64,000 bases of DNA, from assembly GCF_030811455.1 (NCBI RefSeq), contig NZ_JAUSQU010000001.1, positions 6,572,001 to 6,636,000 of the forward strand, read 5' to 3'. Within the stretch, counting starts at the first letter, position 1. Each line of letters starts with the position of its first letter. Under the pieces are notes generated by a model. That model was not told the DNA's origin, did no database searches, and was given only the letters and a program-made list of their open reading frames with translations. This DNA comes from Streptosporangium lutulentum. GTDB taxonomy: Bacteria; Actinomycetota; Actinomycetes; Streptosporangiales; Streptosporangiaceae. Shown here piece by piece: positions 27,401 to 36,561 of this stretch. The translations under genes were made by a program, and so were the position numbers.

Positions 27401-30400
27401 GTCCACCACTCCGGCGAGCAGGTCGTCCACGGCGGCGGTGATGTACGGTGTCTGCCCGGTGTTCGCGATCGTGACCGTGTAGTGCACCACTCCGGTCGGA
27501 ATGGTCGTGGCGACGTCCGCCGAGTTCGTGATCGTGATCCTGGAGATCAGGACCTCACGGGAACAGCGGGTGTCGGTGCCGCCGACCGGACAGGTGGTGC
27601 CCGGGGTGGTGGAGGTGACGGCGTTGTCCAGCCGCTGGTCACCGGTGCTCGGCGTGTTGACCGTGATGCTGTAGGTGATGATGGCCGCCTGGCCGGGGCT
27701 GAGGGCGCCGGTCCAGGTGATGGCCTGGCTGCCGAAGGTGACCGTTCCCCGCGTGGCGCTCGCGTCGCCGTTGTAGGTGGCGTCGTCCAGCACCCCGGCC
27801 AGCGCGTCGGTGAAGTTCGCCGCGGCGAAGGGCACCTGGCCGGTGTTGGTGGCCGTGATCGTGTAGGCGACCGTTCCGCCGGGTGTGACCGAGGCGCTGC
27901 CGGCGGTCTTCACGATCCTCAGGACCGGGGTGAGGATGACGACACTCGCACTGCACGCCGCGCTGCCGCTGGCGGGCAGGCAGGTGCTGCCCACATCCGT
28001 GGAGGAGGCCGAGTTGATCAGGAGCTTGCCGGCCGAGCTGGTGCCTCCGGCGGTGACCGAGTAGGTGACGGTCGCGGTCGCCCCGACCGCCAGATTGCCG
28101 GTCCAGGTCAGGGTCTGACCGGCGAGGCCGACCGTGCCGGTCGTGGCGCTCGCGTTCCCGTTGTAGGTCGCCTCGTCCAGCACCCCGGCGAGCGAGTCCG
28201 TGACGGTGGCGCCGGTATACGGGGTCTGGCCGGTGTTGGCGATCGTGACCGTGTAGGCCACCACCCCTCCCGGAACCACCGCGGACCTGTCGGCGACCTT
28301 GGTGATCGTCAGAGCGGGGATCAGCACGGAGACGGAGACGGAGCAGCCGGGGTCGGTCGCCACGGGGCAGCTGCTGCCCGGCGCCGAAGAGGACACGGCA
28401 CTGGTCATCACCCTGTCGCCCAGGTCGGGATTGTTCACCGTGAACGTGCCGGTCACCACGACGCTGCCGCCCACGGGGATGTCCCCGGTCCACGTCAGCG
28501 CGGTCGCGCCCAGCGACAGCGACCCGGAGGTGGCGATCTGGTCTCCGTTGGGGACGGCGTCGTCGAAGATGCCGCTCCCGTTGAGGAGGACGGTGATCCC
28601 GTTGTACGCCGTCTGCCCCGTGTTGTCGATGAAGGTGGTGAAGCGCACGACCTCGCCCGGTGTGACGGTCTCCGCGTCGGCGAAGGCCAGGATCTCCAGT
28701 GCCGCCAAGGTCACCATGTCGGAGCAGCGTGAGTCGGTGCTCCCGACGGCGCAGTTGCCGTCTGCCGAGTCCGACACCAGGGTGTTGGAGAGGATCCCGT
28801 TCCCGGAGCCCACGGGCTTCGCCGTCACCGAGTAGGTGACCGTGGTCGATCCCTCGGCCGGGACGGTCCCGGTCCAGGTCAGGTCGGGTTCGGTGTAGGT
28901 GACGGTGCCCGTTCCGGCCGCGGCGTCGCCGTTGTAGGTGGCATCGTCCAACAGCCCGGCCAGCGAGTCGGTGAACGTCGCGCCGACGTACGGGGTCAGT
29001 CCGCTGTTGCTGATCGTGACGGTGTAGATGATCGTCTCGCCCGGCGCGACCGGTTCGGTGTTCACGTCCTTGTCGAACGTCAGCGTGGTGGCCTCGACGA
29101 CCTGGACCCTGACGCCGCAGCGGGTGTCGGTCCCACCGGTTGGACAGTTGTTGGCGGGGGTGGCGGAGGTGATCGCGTTCACCAGGTTCAGGTCGCCGGT
29201 CGCCGGGTTGTTGATGGTGACCGTGTAGGTGATGGTCGCGCTCGCGCCAACCGCCAGATTTCCGGTCCAGGTCAGGTCCGTCCCGGCGAAACCGACCGTG
29301 CCGGTCGTGGCCGTCGCGTCGGCGTTGTAGGCCGCGTCGTCCAGCACGCCCGCCAGCGCGTCGGTGAACGTCGCCCCCGTGTAGGGGAGCTGCCCGGTGT
29401 TGGCGGCGGTGATCGTGTAGGTGATCGTGCTTCCGGGAACCGCCACCTCGAGATCGGCGGTCTTGGTGATCGTCAGCGCCGGTACGAGCACGATCACGTT
29501 GCTGGTGCACTGCTGGTTACCGCTCGCCGGGGCGCAGTTGCTGCCGGCGGTGGATGAGGAGACCGTGTTGATCATGAACCTGTCCCCGGCGACGGGATCG
29601 CCGACGGTGACCGTGTAGGCGATCGTCGCGCTCGCCCCGACCGCCAGATTTCCGGTCCAGGTCAGGTCCGTCCCGGCGAAACCGACCGTGCCGGTCGTGG
29701 CCGTCGCGTCGCCGTTGTAGGCCGCGTCGTCCAGCACGCCCGCCAGCGGGTCGGTGAACGTCGCACCGGTGTACGGCGCCTGCCCCGAGTTGGTGACCGT
29801 GACCGTGTAGCCGACGGTGCCTCCCTGGACCGTGGCGGCGGTGTCGGCGGTTTTGACGATCGTCAGGCCGGGGACCAGCACGGCAAGGCTGGCAGTGCAG
29901 CGGGGATCCGAGCCTCCCGATGGGCAGTTGTTACCCCTGGCCGTTGAGACCAGGGTGCCGGTGACGATCCGGTTGCCGGTGGGCGGGTTCTTGAGCGTCA
30001 GGGTGCCGGTGATGGTGACGACGCCCCCGACGGGGATGTTCCCGGTCCAGGTGATGCCCGTGGCATCAAGGACGAGCGTGCCCGAGCTGGCGGTCTGGTC
30101 GCCGTTGGGGATGGCGTCGTCGACGGTGCCGGCGCTGGCACTGAAGACGCTGATTCCCCTGTAGGCGGTCTGCCCGGTGTTGGTGAACGTGGCGTTGAGC
30201 GTGATCGTCGAGCCGGGGGTCGCACCGGCCTGGGTGTAGCTCTGCTCCAGCACGAGGCGCGCCACCGGCACCGAGACGGAGCACCGGGGATCGAGGCTCC
30301 CGGCCGGGCAGTTACTCCCCCTGGTGGACGAGACGACGGTGTTGGAGAGCAGGGCGTCTCCCGGATCGGGATTGCGCACGGTGACCGTATAGGTGATCGT

Positions 30401-33400
30401 CGCACTCGCCCCGACCGCCAGGTTGCCGGTCCAGGTCAGGGTGGAGCCGGCGAAGCCGACCGTGCCGCTGGTCGCGGTGGCGTTCGCGTTGTAGACCGCG
30501 TCGTCCAGCACCCCGGCCAGCGCGTCGGCGAGGGTGGCACCGATGTACGGCGTACCACCGGAGTTGGTGACGGTGACCGTGTAGCCGACGGTCGATCCGA
30601 GCGTCGTCGTGGTGACGTTCGCGGTCTTGGCGACGGTCAGCGCCGGCACCAGAACGGCCACCGTCACGGCGCACCGGACGTCGGTGCCCCCGGCCGGGCA
30701 GGTGTTGCCGGGCGTGCTCGACACCAGCGTGTTGACCATCAACTTGTCACCGGGATCGGGGTCGAGGACGGTCACCGAGTAGGTGATCGTCGCGCTCGCG
30801 CCGATCGCCAGATCACCGGTCCACGTCAGGTTGGGGCTGGTGAAGGAGACCGTGCCGCTGGTCGCGGTCGCGTCGCCGTTGTAGGCCGCGTCGGTGAGGA
30901 CCTGGGCCAGCAGATCGGTCACCTGGGCGCCGGTGTAGGCGGTCTGCCCGGTGTTGGTGGCCGTGACCGTGTAGTTCACGGTCGAGCCGGGCGTGGCGGT
31001 CTGGGTGTCGGCGGCGATGTCCAGGGTCAGCGCCGGGACCAGGACCGTGACGACGTTGAAACAGCCGGGCAACGTCGCACCGATGACCGGACAGGTGCTG
31101 CCCGGCGCGGGAGACGTGATGGAGGTGCTCAGAGCCTTGTCCCCGGTGTCGGGGTCGTTGACGGTGACCGAACCGACGATGGTGACCGTCGCGCCCACCG
31201 CGATGTCCCCCGTCCACAGCAGCGCGCCCTCCGGGGTCACTCCGATACTGCCCGAGCTGGTCACGATGTCGCCGTTGTAGGTCGCGTCATCGAGGAAGCC
31301 CGCGATGGTGAACGTGGCACTGGTGTTCACGTAGGGGGTCTGCCCGGTGTTGGCCAATGTGAGCGTGTAGGTGACGACGCCCCCCGGGACCGTGGTGGAC
31401 ACGTCGGTCTCGTCGGTGATCGTCAGCTGCGGAACGAGGACCGCCACGCTGTCGGCGCACCGGGCATCGCTACCCCCTGTGGGGCAGTTGCTGCCGACGG
31501 TGGACGAGGAGACCGTGTTCGAGAGCACTTTGTTCCCGGTGTCGGGATTCTTCACCGTGACCGAGTAGGTGATCGTGGCGGTCGCGGCGACCGCGAGGTC
31601 ACCGGCCCAGGTCAGTGTGGAGCCGGCGAAGCCGACCGAGCCGCTGGTCGCGGTGGCGTCCGCGTTGTAGGTCGCGTCGTCCAGCACCCCGGCCAGCGCG
31701 TCGGCGAACGTCGCCCCGGTATACGGCGTCTGCCCCGAGTTGGTGACCGCGACCGTGTAGTGAACGACCGACCCGGGGGTCGTGGTCGACGCGTCGGCCA
31801 CCTTGGCGATCGTCAGGCCGGGGATCAGGACCGGGACATTGGTGAGGCACGCGGGGGCCTGGTTGCCCACCGGGCAGGTGTTGCCCGCCGCGTCGGACGT
31901 GACGGAGGTCGTCAGCACCCGGTCGCCGGTGTCGGGGTTGTTCACCGTGACCGAGCCGGTGACGGTGACCGACGCGCCGATGGGCAGGTTGCCGGTCCAT
32001 GTGAGGGTGCCGTCGGGATTGAGGATTACGCTGCCGGACGTCGCGACGGCGTTGCCGTTGTACGTGGCGTCGTCGAGTGTTCCCGCGAGAGAGAAGATGA
32101 AGCCGGTCCCCGTGTAGGCCGTCTGGCCGGTGTTGGAGGCCGTGACCGTGTAGTTCACGGTCGAGCCGGGTGTCGTGGTGGCCACGTCCGCGCTACTGGT
32201 GATCACCAGGGCGGGGATCAGGACCGTGACGGTGGCGGTGCACTGCGCGCCGGGGTTTCCCGGTGGGCAGGTGCTGCCGGGAGTGGTCGAGGAGATCGTG
32301 TTGGAGATGGCCCTGTCCCCGGTGTCAGGGTTCCTCACCGTGACCGAGTAGGTGATGGTCGCACTCGCACCGACCGCGAGGTTTCCGGTCCAGGTCAGGT
32401 TGGGGCTGGTGTACGACACGCTGCCGCTCGTCGCGACGGCGTCGGCCTGGTAGACGGCGTCGTCGAGCAGGCCGGCCAGCGAGTCGGTGAACGTCGCCCC
32501 GGTGTACGGGGTCTGACCGTTGTTCGTGGCCGTGACGGTGAAGCGGACCGTCCCGCCGGGCGTCGTCGTCGCGGCGTCGGCGACCTTGACGATGGACAGC
32601 CCGGAGACGGTCACCGTCGCGGTGCAACGCGGATCGCTGCCGCCGGCCGGGCAGGTGCTGCCGACCGTCGGCGAGGTCACCGCGTTGGCCAGCACCTTGT
32701 TGCCGGCGTCGGGGTTGTTCACCGTGACCGAGTAGGTGATGGTCACGGTCGCGCCGGCCGCCACGTTCCCGGTCCAGCTCACGGTCTGGCCGGCGAAGGA
32801 CACCGAGCCGCCGGTGGCGGCCGCGTTCCCGTTGTACGTCGCGTCGTCGAGGACGTCCGCCAGCGGGTCGTTCATCGTCACGCCGGTGAAGGCGCTCGAC
32901 CCGGTGTTGTTGACGGTGATCGTGTAGTTGACCGTGTTACCCGGGCCCGCCGACGAGGTGTCGGCTGTCTTGACCATGACCAGCGGGCCGGGTGTGATGA
33001 CGAACGTCACCGGCCTGGCGTCGAAATGGCCGTCGACGTCGGTCACCCGGACTGTGACCGGATAGCTGCCCGTCGTCGTCGGGGTGCCCGACACCAGGCC
33101 GGTGGAGGTGTTCAGCGTGAGACCGGGCGGCAGGCTACCCGCGGTGACCGACCACACGAACGGCGCGGTCCCCCCGCTCACGGTCAGCGGGAAGCTGTAG
33201 GCGACTCCCGTCCGACCGCTCGGGACCGCGGGGAACGTGAACGTCGGCGGCGGCACGATCAGCAGGCTGACCGTCCTGGTCGTGCTCTGGTTCTGGGCGT
33301 CGACCACCCTGACGGTGAAGGAGAAGGTACCCCCAGTGGTCGGGGTGCCGGAGAGCTGGCCGGTGGAGGTGTTCAGCGTGAGACCGGGCGGCAGGCTACC

Positions 33401-36121
33401 CGCGGTGACCGACCACACGAACGGCGCGGTCCCCCCGCTCACGGTCAGCGGGATGCTGTAGGGCACCCCCACCTCACCGTCCGGCGGTGCGGGGAACGTC
33501 AGCGTCGGCGGCGGCACGATGACCAGGGTGACCGGCTTGGTGGCACTCACGTTGCTGGCGTCCGTCACGCGCACGGTGAAGGGGTAGCTGCCCGCCGAGG
33601 TGGGGGTGCCCGACAGCACACCGGTGGAGGTGTTCAGGGTGAGACCCGGCGGCAGGCTGCCCGCGCTGACCGACCACACGTACGGCGCGGTACCCCCGCT
33701 CACGGTTAGCGCGACGCTGTAGGGCGCTCCCACCTCACCGGCCGGAGGCGCCGGGAAGGGCAGGGTCGGCGAGGAATTGGGCACGACGGTGGTCGAGGGC
33801 AGGGACGGCTGGCCGGGGCCCGCCGCGTTCACGGCGGTCACGGTGAACGTGTACGAGGTCCCCGGGGTCAGGCCGGTGGCGGTCTGGGTGGTCGCGGTGC
33901 CGGCGAACGTCTGGGTGGCCTGCGCGACGCCGCCGATGTAGGGGGTGATGACGTAGCTCGTGATGGCGCTGCCGTTGCTCGCCGGCGCCGTCCAGGTCAG
34001 GGTCGCGGAGGAGGTCCCGGCGGTGGCCGCGGTGATGGTCGGCCGGCCGGGAACGTCGTAGGGGACGACCGCGTTGGACGCGGGGCTGGGTGAGCCGGTG
34101 CCGATCGCGTTCACCGCGGCGACGGTGAAGGTATAGGACGCGCTCGCGGTCAGCCCGGTCAGCGTCCGGCTGGTGGCCGAGGCGTCGAAGGACACCGGGG
34201 TCTGGGCCACACCGTTGCGGGTCGGGGTCACCACGTAGCCGGTGATGGCGCTGCCGTTGCTGGCCGGCGCCGTCCAGGTCACCGTCGCGCTGGTCACCCC
34301 GGCCACCGCCGTAGGGGCGGTGGGCGCCGCGGGAGCGGCGAGATAGGTGTAGGCCGCCGCCGCGGCGAGACCCACGGTGACCACGGTGACGTTGGTCAGC
34401 CCGCTGGTGGATCTGGCGGGCATGGACGGGATGGTCAGGGTGCCGTTGCCGTTGTTGACGAAACAGCCGGTGGTGACCCCGGAGGGACACGGCAGCAGGA
34501 CGACCGGGGTGCCGGCCTGCTGCTGGGCGGTGGAGCCGATCTCGATCGCGGTCGCGTTGGAGATGTTCGTCCCGCTCACGGTCACGGTGCTGCCGCCGGC
34601 GATTGTGCCCGAGGTCGAGCTCAGGCTGATGCCACTGGGCGTCGCCGGCAGCGTGCCCACGGTCGTGGACGACGAGTAGGCGGGATTGGCGTCGCTCGCC
34701 GACGACGTGGCCACCGTCGTGCTCTGGACCAGCGCCGGCGTGACACCGGTCGCGGTGACGATACCCACCACGGTGATCGGCGCTAACGTCGCCCCGGCCG
34801 GGAACGGGCCGTTGCTGTTGGTACAGGTCACAGACCGCCCCGAAGGCGCGGCGCAGACCCATCCCGTGCCGTACGCCCCCGCGGCCACCGTCCCGACCGG
34901 CAGCGTCTGGGTCATCGAGATCGGAGAGGTCTCCGGGATGCCGGCGGCGACGCCCGCCACGACGCTGTAGGTCACCGGATCGCCCGGCGACAGCGTCGCG
35001 GCGTTGTAACTCGTCTGCGAGACCGTCAGCTCGGGGACCGCGCTGATCGTGGCCACCTTGGCCTCGTCGACCTCATGGAAGTCGGTGATGCTCCCGGTGG
35101 AGCCCACCCAGCCGAACGCCAGTTGCCGGGGCGTCCCGTTGGCGTTCAGCCAGCTCGCCGGATACAGGCCGGCGGGAACCGTGGGGAGTGTGCCCGTTAG
35201 GGTCTTGGTCACACCGCTCACGAGGGTGACCAGGATCCGGTAGCTGTTGGCCGGGATCGCCAGGCCGGCGGCGGTCGTGAGGACCGTGTTGGTGGGGTTG
35301 ATGCCGACCTGGACCGGGACACCCGTTCGGGTGGCCGCCCGCAGGGGGAGAGCTGGGGAGGCCGGCGTGGTAGCCGTGCTGTTGATCGCGCAGTATCCCA
35401 CGGTGCCGTTACCCGGGCCGCGCACGACGACCTGGCCGGGCACCCGGGTGGTCGTCGAGATGTAAGCCGGATTCGTGCAGGTGCTCCCCTGGTAGGAGGC
35501 GTTGCTGTAGTTTCCGTACACGTCGAGGCCGATGCCGAGGTAGCCATAGGCCAGGCCGGGGAGGGCGGAGAACGAGGTGTAGCCCAGCGCACCGCCCGAC
35601 TGGCCGATGTTGGCCGGAGACTGGGGGTTGGCCGGGTCGACCGCCGCCAGCACGAAACTCATGCCGTCGGCCCCGCCCCCTCCGTACTGGTAACTGTTGA
35701 ACGTCACGTCGAGGCCCTGCGAGGTGGGCACGCTGACCGCGCCGAAGAGGCCGCCGACCCTGCCGGTCGTCGCGTTCGTCAGCCGCAGTTTGCCGGTGCC
35801 CGGGCTGTCCGGGTCGGTGGTGCAGCTGTGCAGGCCGACGGTTCCGGGGTTGCCGGAGGCGCTCAGACACGCGACGTTCGTACCCCCCTGACCGGCCGGC
35901 AGCGCGGGCAGCACCACGGCGCCGTCCCCGTTGGCCGTGTTGTTGTGGAACGGCTGGTCGAACACGACCGTGCCCGCCGCCAGCGCGGGACGAGGCGCCA
36001 GCACGGCCGCCGTACCGGTCAGCCCCGAGCAGGTCAGGGCCAGGACGAGGACCCGGACGGTCCCCCTCCTGACACGAGGCACCCAGGTCCCCTGCCCGGA
36101 CACAGCAGTGAAGAAAGGCAC
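24416..36121 (-). CDS. Giant secreted DUF11-repeat protein, copy B
   Basis: A 3901-aa paralogue of copy A with the same architecture. It has a signal peptide, a lectin-like domain (about 49-360), an atypical DUF11-like unit, an IPT-like unit, two FN3 and three Ig-like domains, 21 DUF11 repeats (about residues 1047-3770) and a C-terminal domain with NSVNGYTVTARAT. The start is the GTG at 36121, or possibly the GTG at 36082. Some blocks are essentially identical to copy A (repeats 4-5 and late 7 to 9), while others differ clearly (repeat 6, repeats 16-21, parts of the lectin domain). It is transcribed away from glmM and followed by the intact small partner. No anchor or catalytic motif was seen. 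Confidence 0.9.
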   Translation of the reverse strand: MPFFTAVSGQGTWVPRVRRGTVRVLVLALTCSGLTGTAAVLAPRPALAAGTVVFDQPFHNNTANGDGAVVLPALPAGQGGTNVACLSASGNPGTVGLHSCTTDPDSPGTGKLRLTNATTGRVGGLFGAVSVPTSQGLDVTFNSYQYGGGGADGMSFVLAAVDPANPQSPANIGQSGGALGYTSFSALPGLAYGYLGIGLDVYGNYSNASYQGSTCTNPAYISTTTRVPGQVVVRGPGNGTVGYCAINSTATTPASPALPLRAATRTGVPVQVGINPTNTVLTTAAGLAIPANSYRILVTLVSGVTKTLTGTLPTVPAGLYPASWLNANGTPRQLAFGWVGSTGSITDFHEVDEAKVATISAVPELTVSQTSYNAATLSPGDPVTYSVVAGVAAGIPETSPISMTQTLPVGTVAAGAYGTGWVCAAPSGRSVTCTNSNGPFPAGATLAPITVVGIVTATGVTPALVQSTTVATSSASDANPAYSSSTTVGTLPATPSGISLSSTSGTIAGGSTVTVSGTNISNATAIEIGSTAQQQAGTPVVLLPCPSGVTTGCFVNNGNGTLTIPSMPARSTSGLTNVTVVTVGLAAAAAYTYLAAPAAPTAPTAVAGVTSATVTWTAPASNGSAITGYVVTPTRNGVAQTPVSFDASATSRTLTGLTASASYTFTVAAVNAIGTGSPSPASNAVVPYDVPGRPTITAATAGTSSATLTWTAPASNGSAITSYVITPYIGGVAQATQTFAGTATTQTATGLTPGTSYTFTVTAVNAAGPGQPSLPSTTVVPNSSPTLPFPAPPAGEVGAPYSVALTVSGGTAPYVWSVSAGSLPPGLTLNTSTGVLSGTPTSAGSYPFTVRVTDASNVSATKPVTLVIVPPPTLTFPAPPDGEVGVPYSIPLTVSGGTAPFVWSVTAGSLPPGLTLNTSTGQLSGTPTTGGTFSFTVRVVDAQNQSTTRTVSLLIVPPPTFTFPAVPSGRTGVAYSFPLTVSGGTAPFVWSVTAGSLPPGLTLNTSTGLVSGTPTTTGSYPVTVRVTDVDGHFDARPVTFVITPGPLVMVKTADTSSAGPGNTVNYTITVNNTGSSAFTGVTMNDPLADVLDDATYNGNAAATGGSVSFAGQTVSWTGNVAAGATVTITYSVTVNNPDAGNKVLANAVTSPTVGSTCPAGGSDPRCTATVTVSGLSIVKVADAATTTPGGTVRFTVTATNNGQTPYTGATFTDSLAGLLDDAVYQADAVATSGSVSYTSPNLTWTGNLAVGASATITYSVTVRNPDTGDRAISNTISSTTPGSTCPPGNPGAQCTATVTVLIPALVITSSADVATTTPGSTVNYTVTASNTGQTAYTGTGFIFSLAGTLDDATYNGNAVATSGSVILNPDGTLTWTGNLPIGASVTVTGSVTVNNPDTGDRVLTTSVTSDAAGNTCPVGNQAPACLTNVPVLIPGLTIAKVADASTTTPGSVVHYTVAVTNSGQTPYTGATFADALAGVLDDATYNADATATSGSVGFAGSTLTWAGDLAVAATATITYSVTVKNPDTGNKVLSNTVSSSTVGSNCPTGGSDARCADSVAVLVPQLTITDETDVSTTVPGGVVTYTLTLANTGQTPYVNTSATFTIAGFLDDATYNGDIVTSSGSIGVTPEGALLWTGDIAVGATVTIVGSVTVNDPDTGDKALSTSITSPAPGSTCPVIGATLPGCFNVVTVLVPALTLDIAADTQTATPGSTVNYTVTATNTGQTAYTGAQVTDLLAQVLTDAAYNGDATATSGTVSFTSPNLTWTGDLAIGASATITYSVTVLDPDPGDKLMVNTLVSSTPGNTCPAGGTDVRCAVTVAVLVPALTVAKTANVTTTTLGSTVGYTVTVTNSGGTPYIGATLADALAGVLDDAVYNANATATSGTVGFAGSTLTWTGNLAVGASATITYTVTVRNPDPGDALLSNTVVSSTRGSNCPAGSLDPRCSVSVPVARLVLEQSYTQAGATPGSTITLNATFTNTGQTAYRGISVFSASAGTVDDAIPNGDQTASSGTLVLDATGITWTGNIPVGGVVTITGTLTLKNPPTGNRIVTGTLVSTARGNNCPSGGSDPRCTASLAVLVPGLTIVKTADTAATVQGGTVGYTVTVTNSGQAPYTGATFTDPLAGVLDDAAYNGDATATTGTVGFAGTDLTWTGNLAVGASATIAYTVTVGDPVAGDRFMINTVSSSTAGSNCAPASGNQQCTSNVIVLVPALTITKTADLEVAVPGSTITYTITAANTGQLPYTGATFTDALAGVLDDAAYNADATATTGTVGFAGTDLTWTGNLAVGASATITYTVTINNPATGDLNLVNAITSATPANNCPTGGTDTRCGVRVQVVEATTLTFDKDVNTEPVAPGETIIYTVTISNSGLTPYVGATFTDSLAGLLDDATYNGDAAAGTGTVTYTEPDLTWTGTVPAEGSTTVTYSVTAKPVGSGNGILSNTLVSDSADGNCAVGSTDSRCSDMVTLAALEILAFADAETVTPGEVVRFTTFIDNTGQTAYNGITVLLNGSGIFDDAVPNGDQIATSGSLSLGATALTWTGDIPVGGSVVVTGTFTVNNPDLGDRVMTSAVSSSAPGSSCPVATDPGCSVSVSVLIPALTITKVADRSAVVPGGVVAYTVTIANTGQTPYTGATVTDSLAGVLDEATYNGNASATTGTVGLAGQTLTWTGNLAVGATATVTYSVTAGGTSSAGKLLINSASSTDVGSTCLPASGSAACSASVVILTPVLRIVKTAGSASVTPGGTVAYTITATNTGQVPFAAANFTDALAGVLDDATYNGDASATRGTVTFGSQAITWTGALSPGQAAIITYSITVNTPSTGDQRLDNAVTSTTPGTTCPVGGTDTRCSREVLISRITITNSADVATTIPTGVVHYTVTIANTGQTPYITAAVDDLLAGVVDDAVYNGDGTASAGQFTFVPGSGELMWQGALAVGQTVTVTFSVTVRNPDPGNQVLSSVVTSATPGTNCPVGSTDPACTSSVTVLTPVLDISKVADRATVTPGGTITYTITVANTGETPYTGASVTDQLDAVITDAVYNGDATATSGTVTFTSPDLTWTGDLAVGASATITYSVTVRDPDPGDKQIANGLFSNTLGSTCPSSRSTPACTTLVTVLVPALSVTKVADTVTTTPGSTVGYTITVANTGQTPYTGATVVDALAAVLDDATFNGDATATSGTVVFTSPNLTWTGDLAVGASATVTYSVTVRAPDPGDKAMTNSVASSVPGSTCPVGGGGPACTSTVTVLIPGLAISTTADTATTTPDGTVRFTITIANTGQTPYTGATVVDALAAVLDDATYNGDATATTGGVGFAGSDLTWTGSLATGATATVAFTVTVNNPITGDKTMTSVVASSAPGSTCPVGGGGPACTATVTVLIPALSITQTADVATTTPGSTVVYTIALTNTGQTAYAAATVVSALDGLFSDTIYNGDATATTGTLDYTAPKLTWTGALAIGASATITYSVTVKDPDPGDKTLTSNVTSPTPGNTCPVGGTDPACETFVRVLVPALTITKAADTAVAVAGNAVHYTVTIANTGETVYTGATVTDALAGVLDDAVYQNDATASTGTVAYAAPVLTWTGDLAVGEIATVTYSVAVTYPASGDRVMDNAVTSAEPGSTCPAPGTDPGCAATVTIIVPALTVTMTSDTNGAVVAGGTVNYTIVATNTGEAPYAAAALSALLAGVLDNAAYNADAAASSGALTFAGTTLGWTGALPVNATTVITFSVTANNPITGDGVLDARVTSASTGSTCPVGGTDPGCFSSITVTPTSIALTDLITEFTLVGMPDTTVRGTEAVTMTVTTNSVNGYTVTARATSPELVPATPGVLDRIPVENLRVRASGTSTFSPLSATIPVLVHQQSGPSAPGGDAISNDYEVDIPFVAAGRYSTTIEYVAMTP
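24810..32983 (-). repeat. Array of 21 DUF11 repeats in copy B
   Basis: The same 21-unit array as in copy A, in the same order, with a unit length of about 390 nt. All 21 units keep the terminal Cys pair (for example CPTGGSDARC and CPVGGTDPGC). The one-to-one correspondence of units between copies shows that the array was complete before the duplication. Confidence 0.9.
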
Positions 36122-36561
36122 GCCAATACCCCGATCGATCTCGATGTTCGCGGCTTCCCGATCTGCGAACGCCCTGAGGATCAGGGTGAACCGCGGTCAC
36201 CGGACTCCAGATCGCCGACGCGGTGATCCAGTCGCTGACTTCTTGATTCGCCGGGGAACGTCGGAGCCACCGGAGCCAGCCCGGAGAGATCTAGCCGTAA
36301 CGACTCAAAGTCTCTGATCAACTACGGAGAGTGTCAATCAACGCGAAGAGACGGCGTGGCGACGCGGGATATGCCGGATACTTCATACAGTTTCAGCCCG
36401 GGCCGGCACTACAGCCGATAACCGCATCACGACGAAGAACGGTCAGAGATGGCGGGGAGAAGTGCCCTCAACCCGTCCAGGGCTCAAAAGAAGCGACCCC
36501 TTGCCGGATGTGTGAACACCCCCGGCAAGGGGTCGTGATCGCTTCAGGCGCGGGCCGTGCC
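36122..36561. promoter_or_regulatory. Non-coding region between glmM and giant copy B
   Basis: About 440 nt, nearly identical base for base to 23037-23476, with no credible gene. It contains the glmM-distal hairpin and the giant leader. Strong conservation of a non-coding leader between the two copies points to recent duplication or to selection on a long 5' leader. Confidence 0.45.
36494..36535 (-). terminator. Hairpin terminator downstream of glmM
   Basis: Same element as at 23409-23450, but with two mismatches inside the stem (GGATGTG in place of GGGGGTG in the left arm). On the minus strand it is followed by CTTCTTTTGAG. It lies 27 nt beyond the glmM stop. Confidence 0.7.

Noticed and set aside
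25526..28732. 1068-codon plus-strand frame opposite giant copy B
   Set aside because: Same antisense-repeat effect as in copy A, with equivalent frames at 17676-19586 and 31760-33709.
11720..32983. CRISPR-like or satellite repeats
   Set aside because: The periodic sequence is in frame, about 390 nt per unit, and encodes DUF11 domains. There are no short identical repeats with unique spacers.
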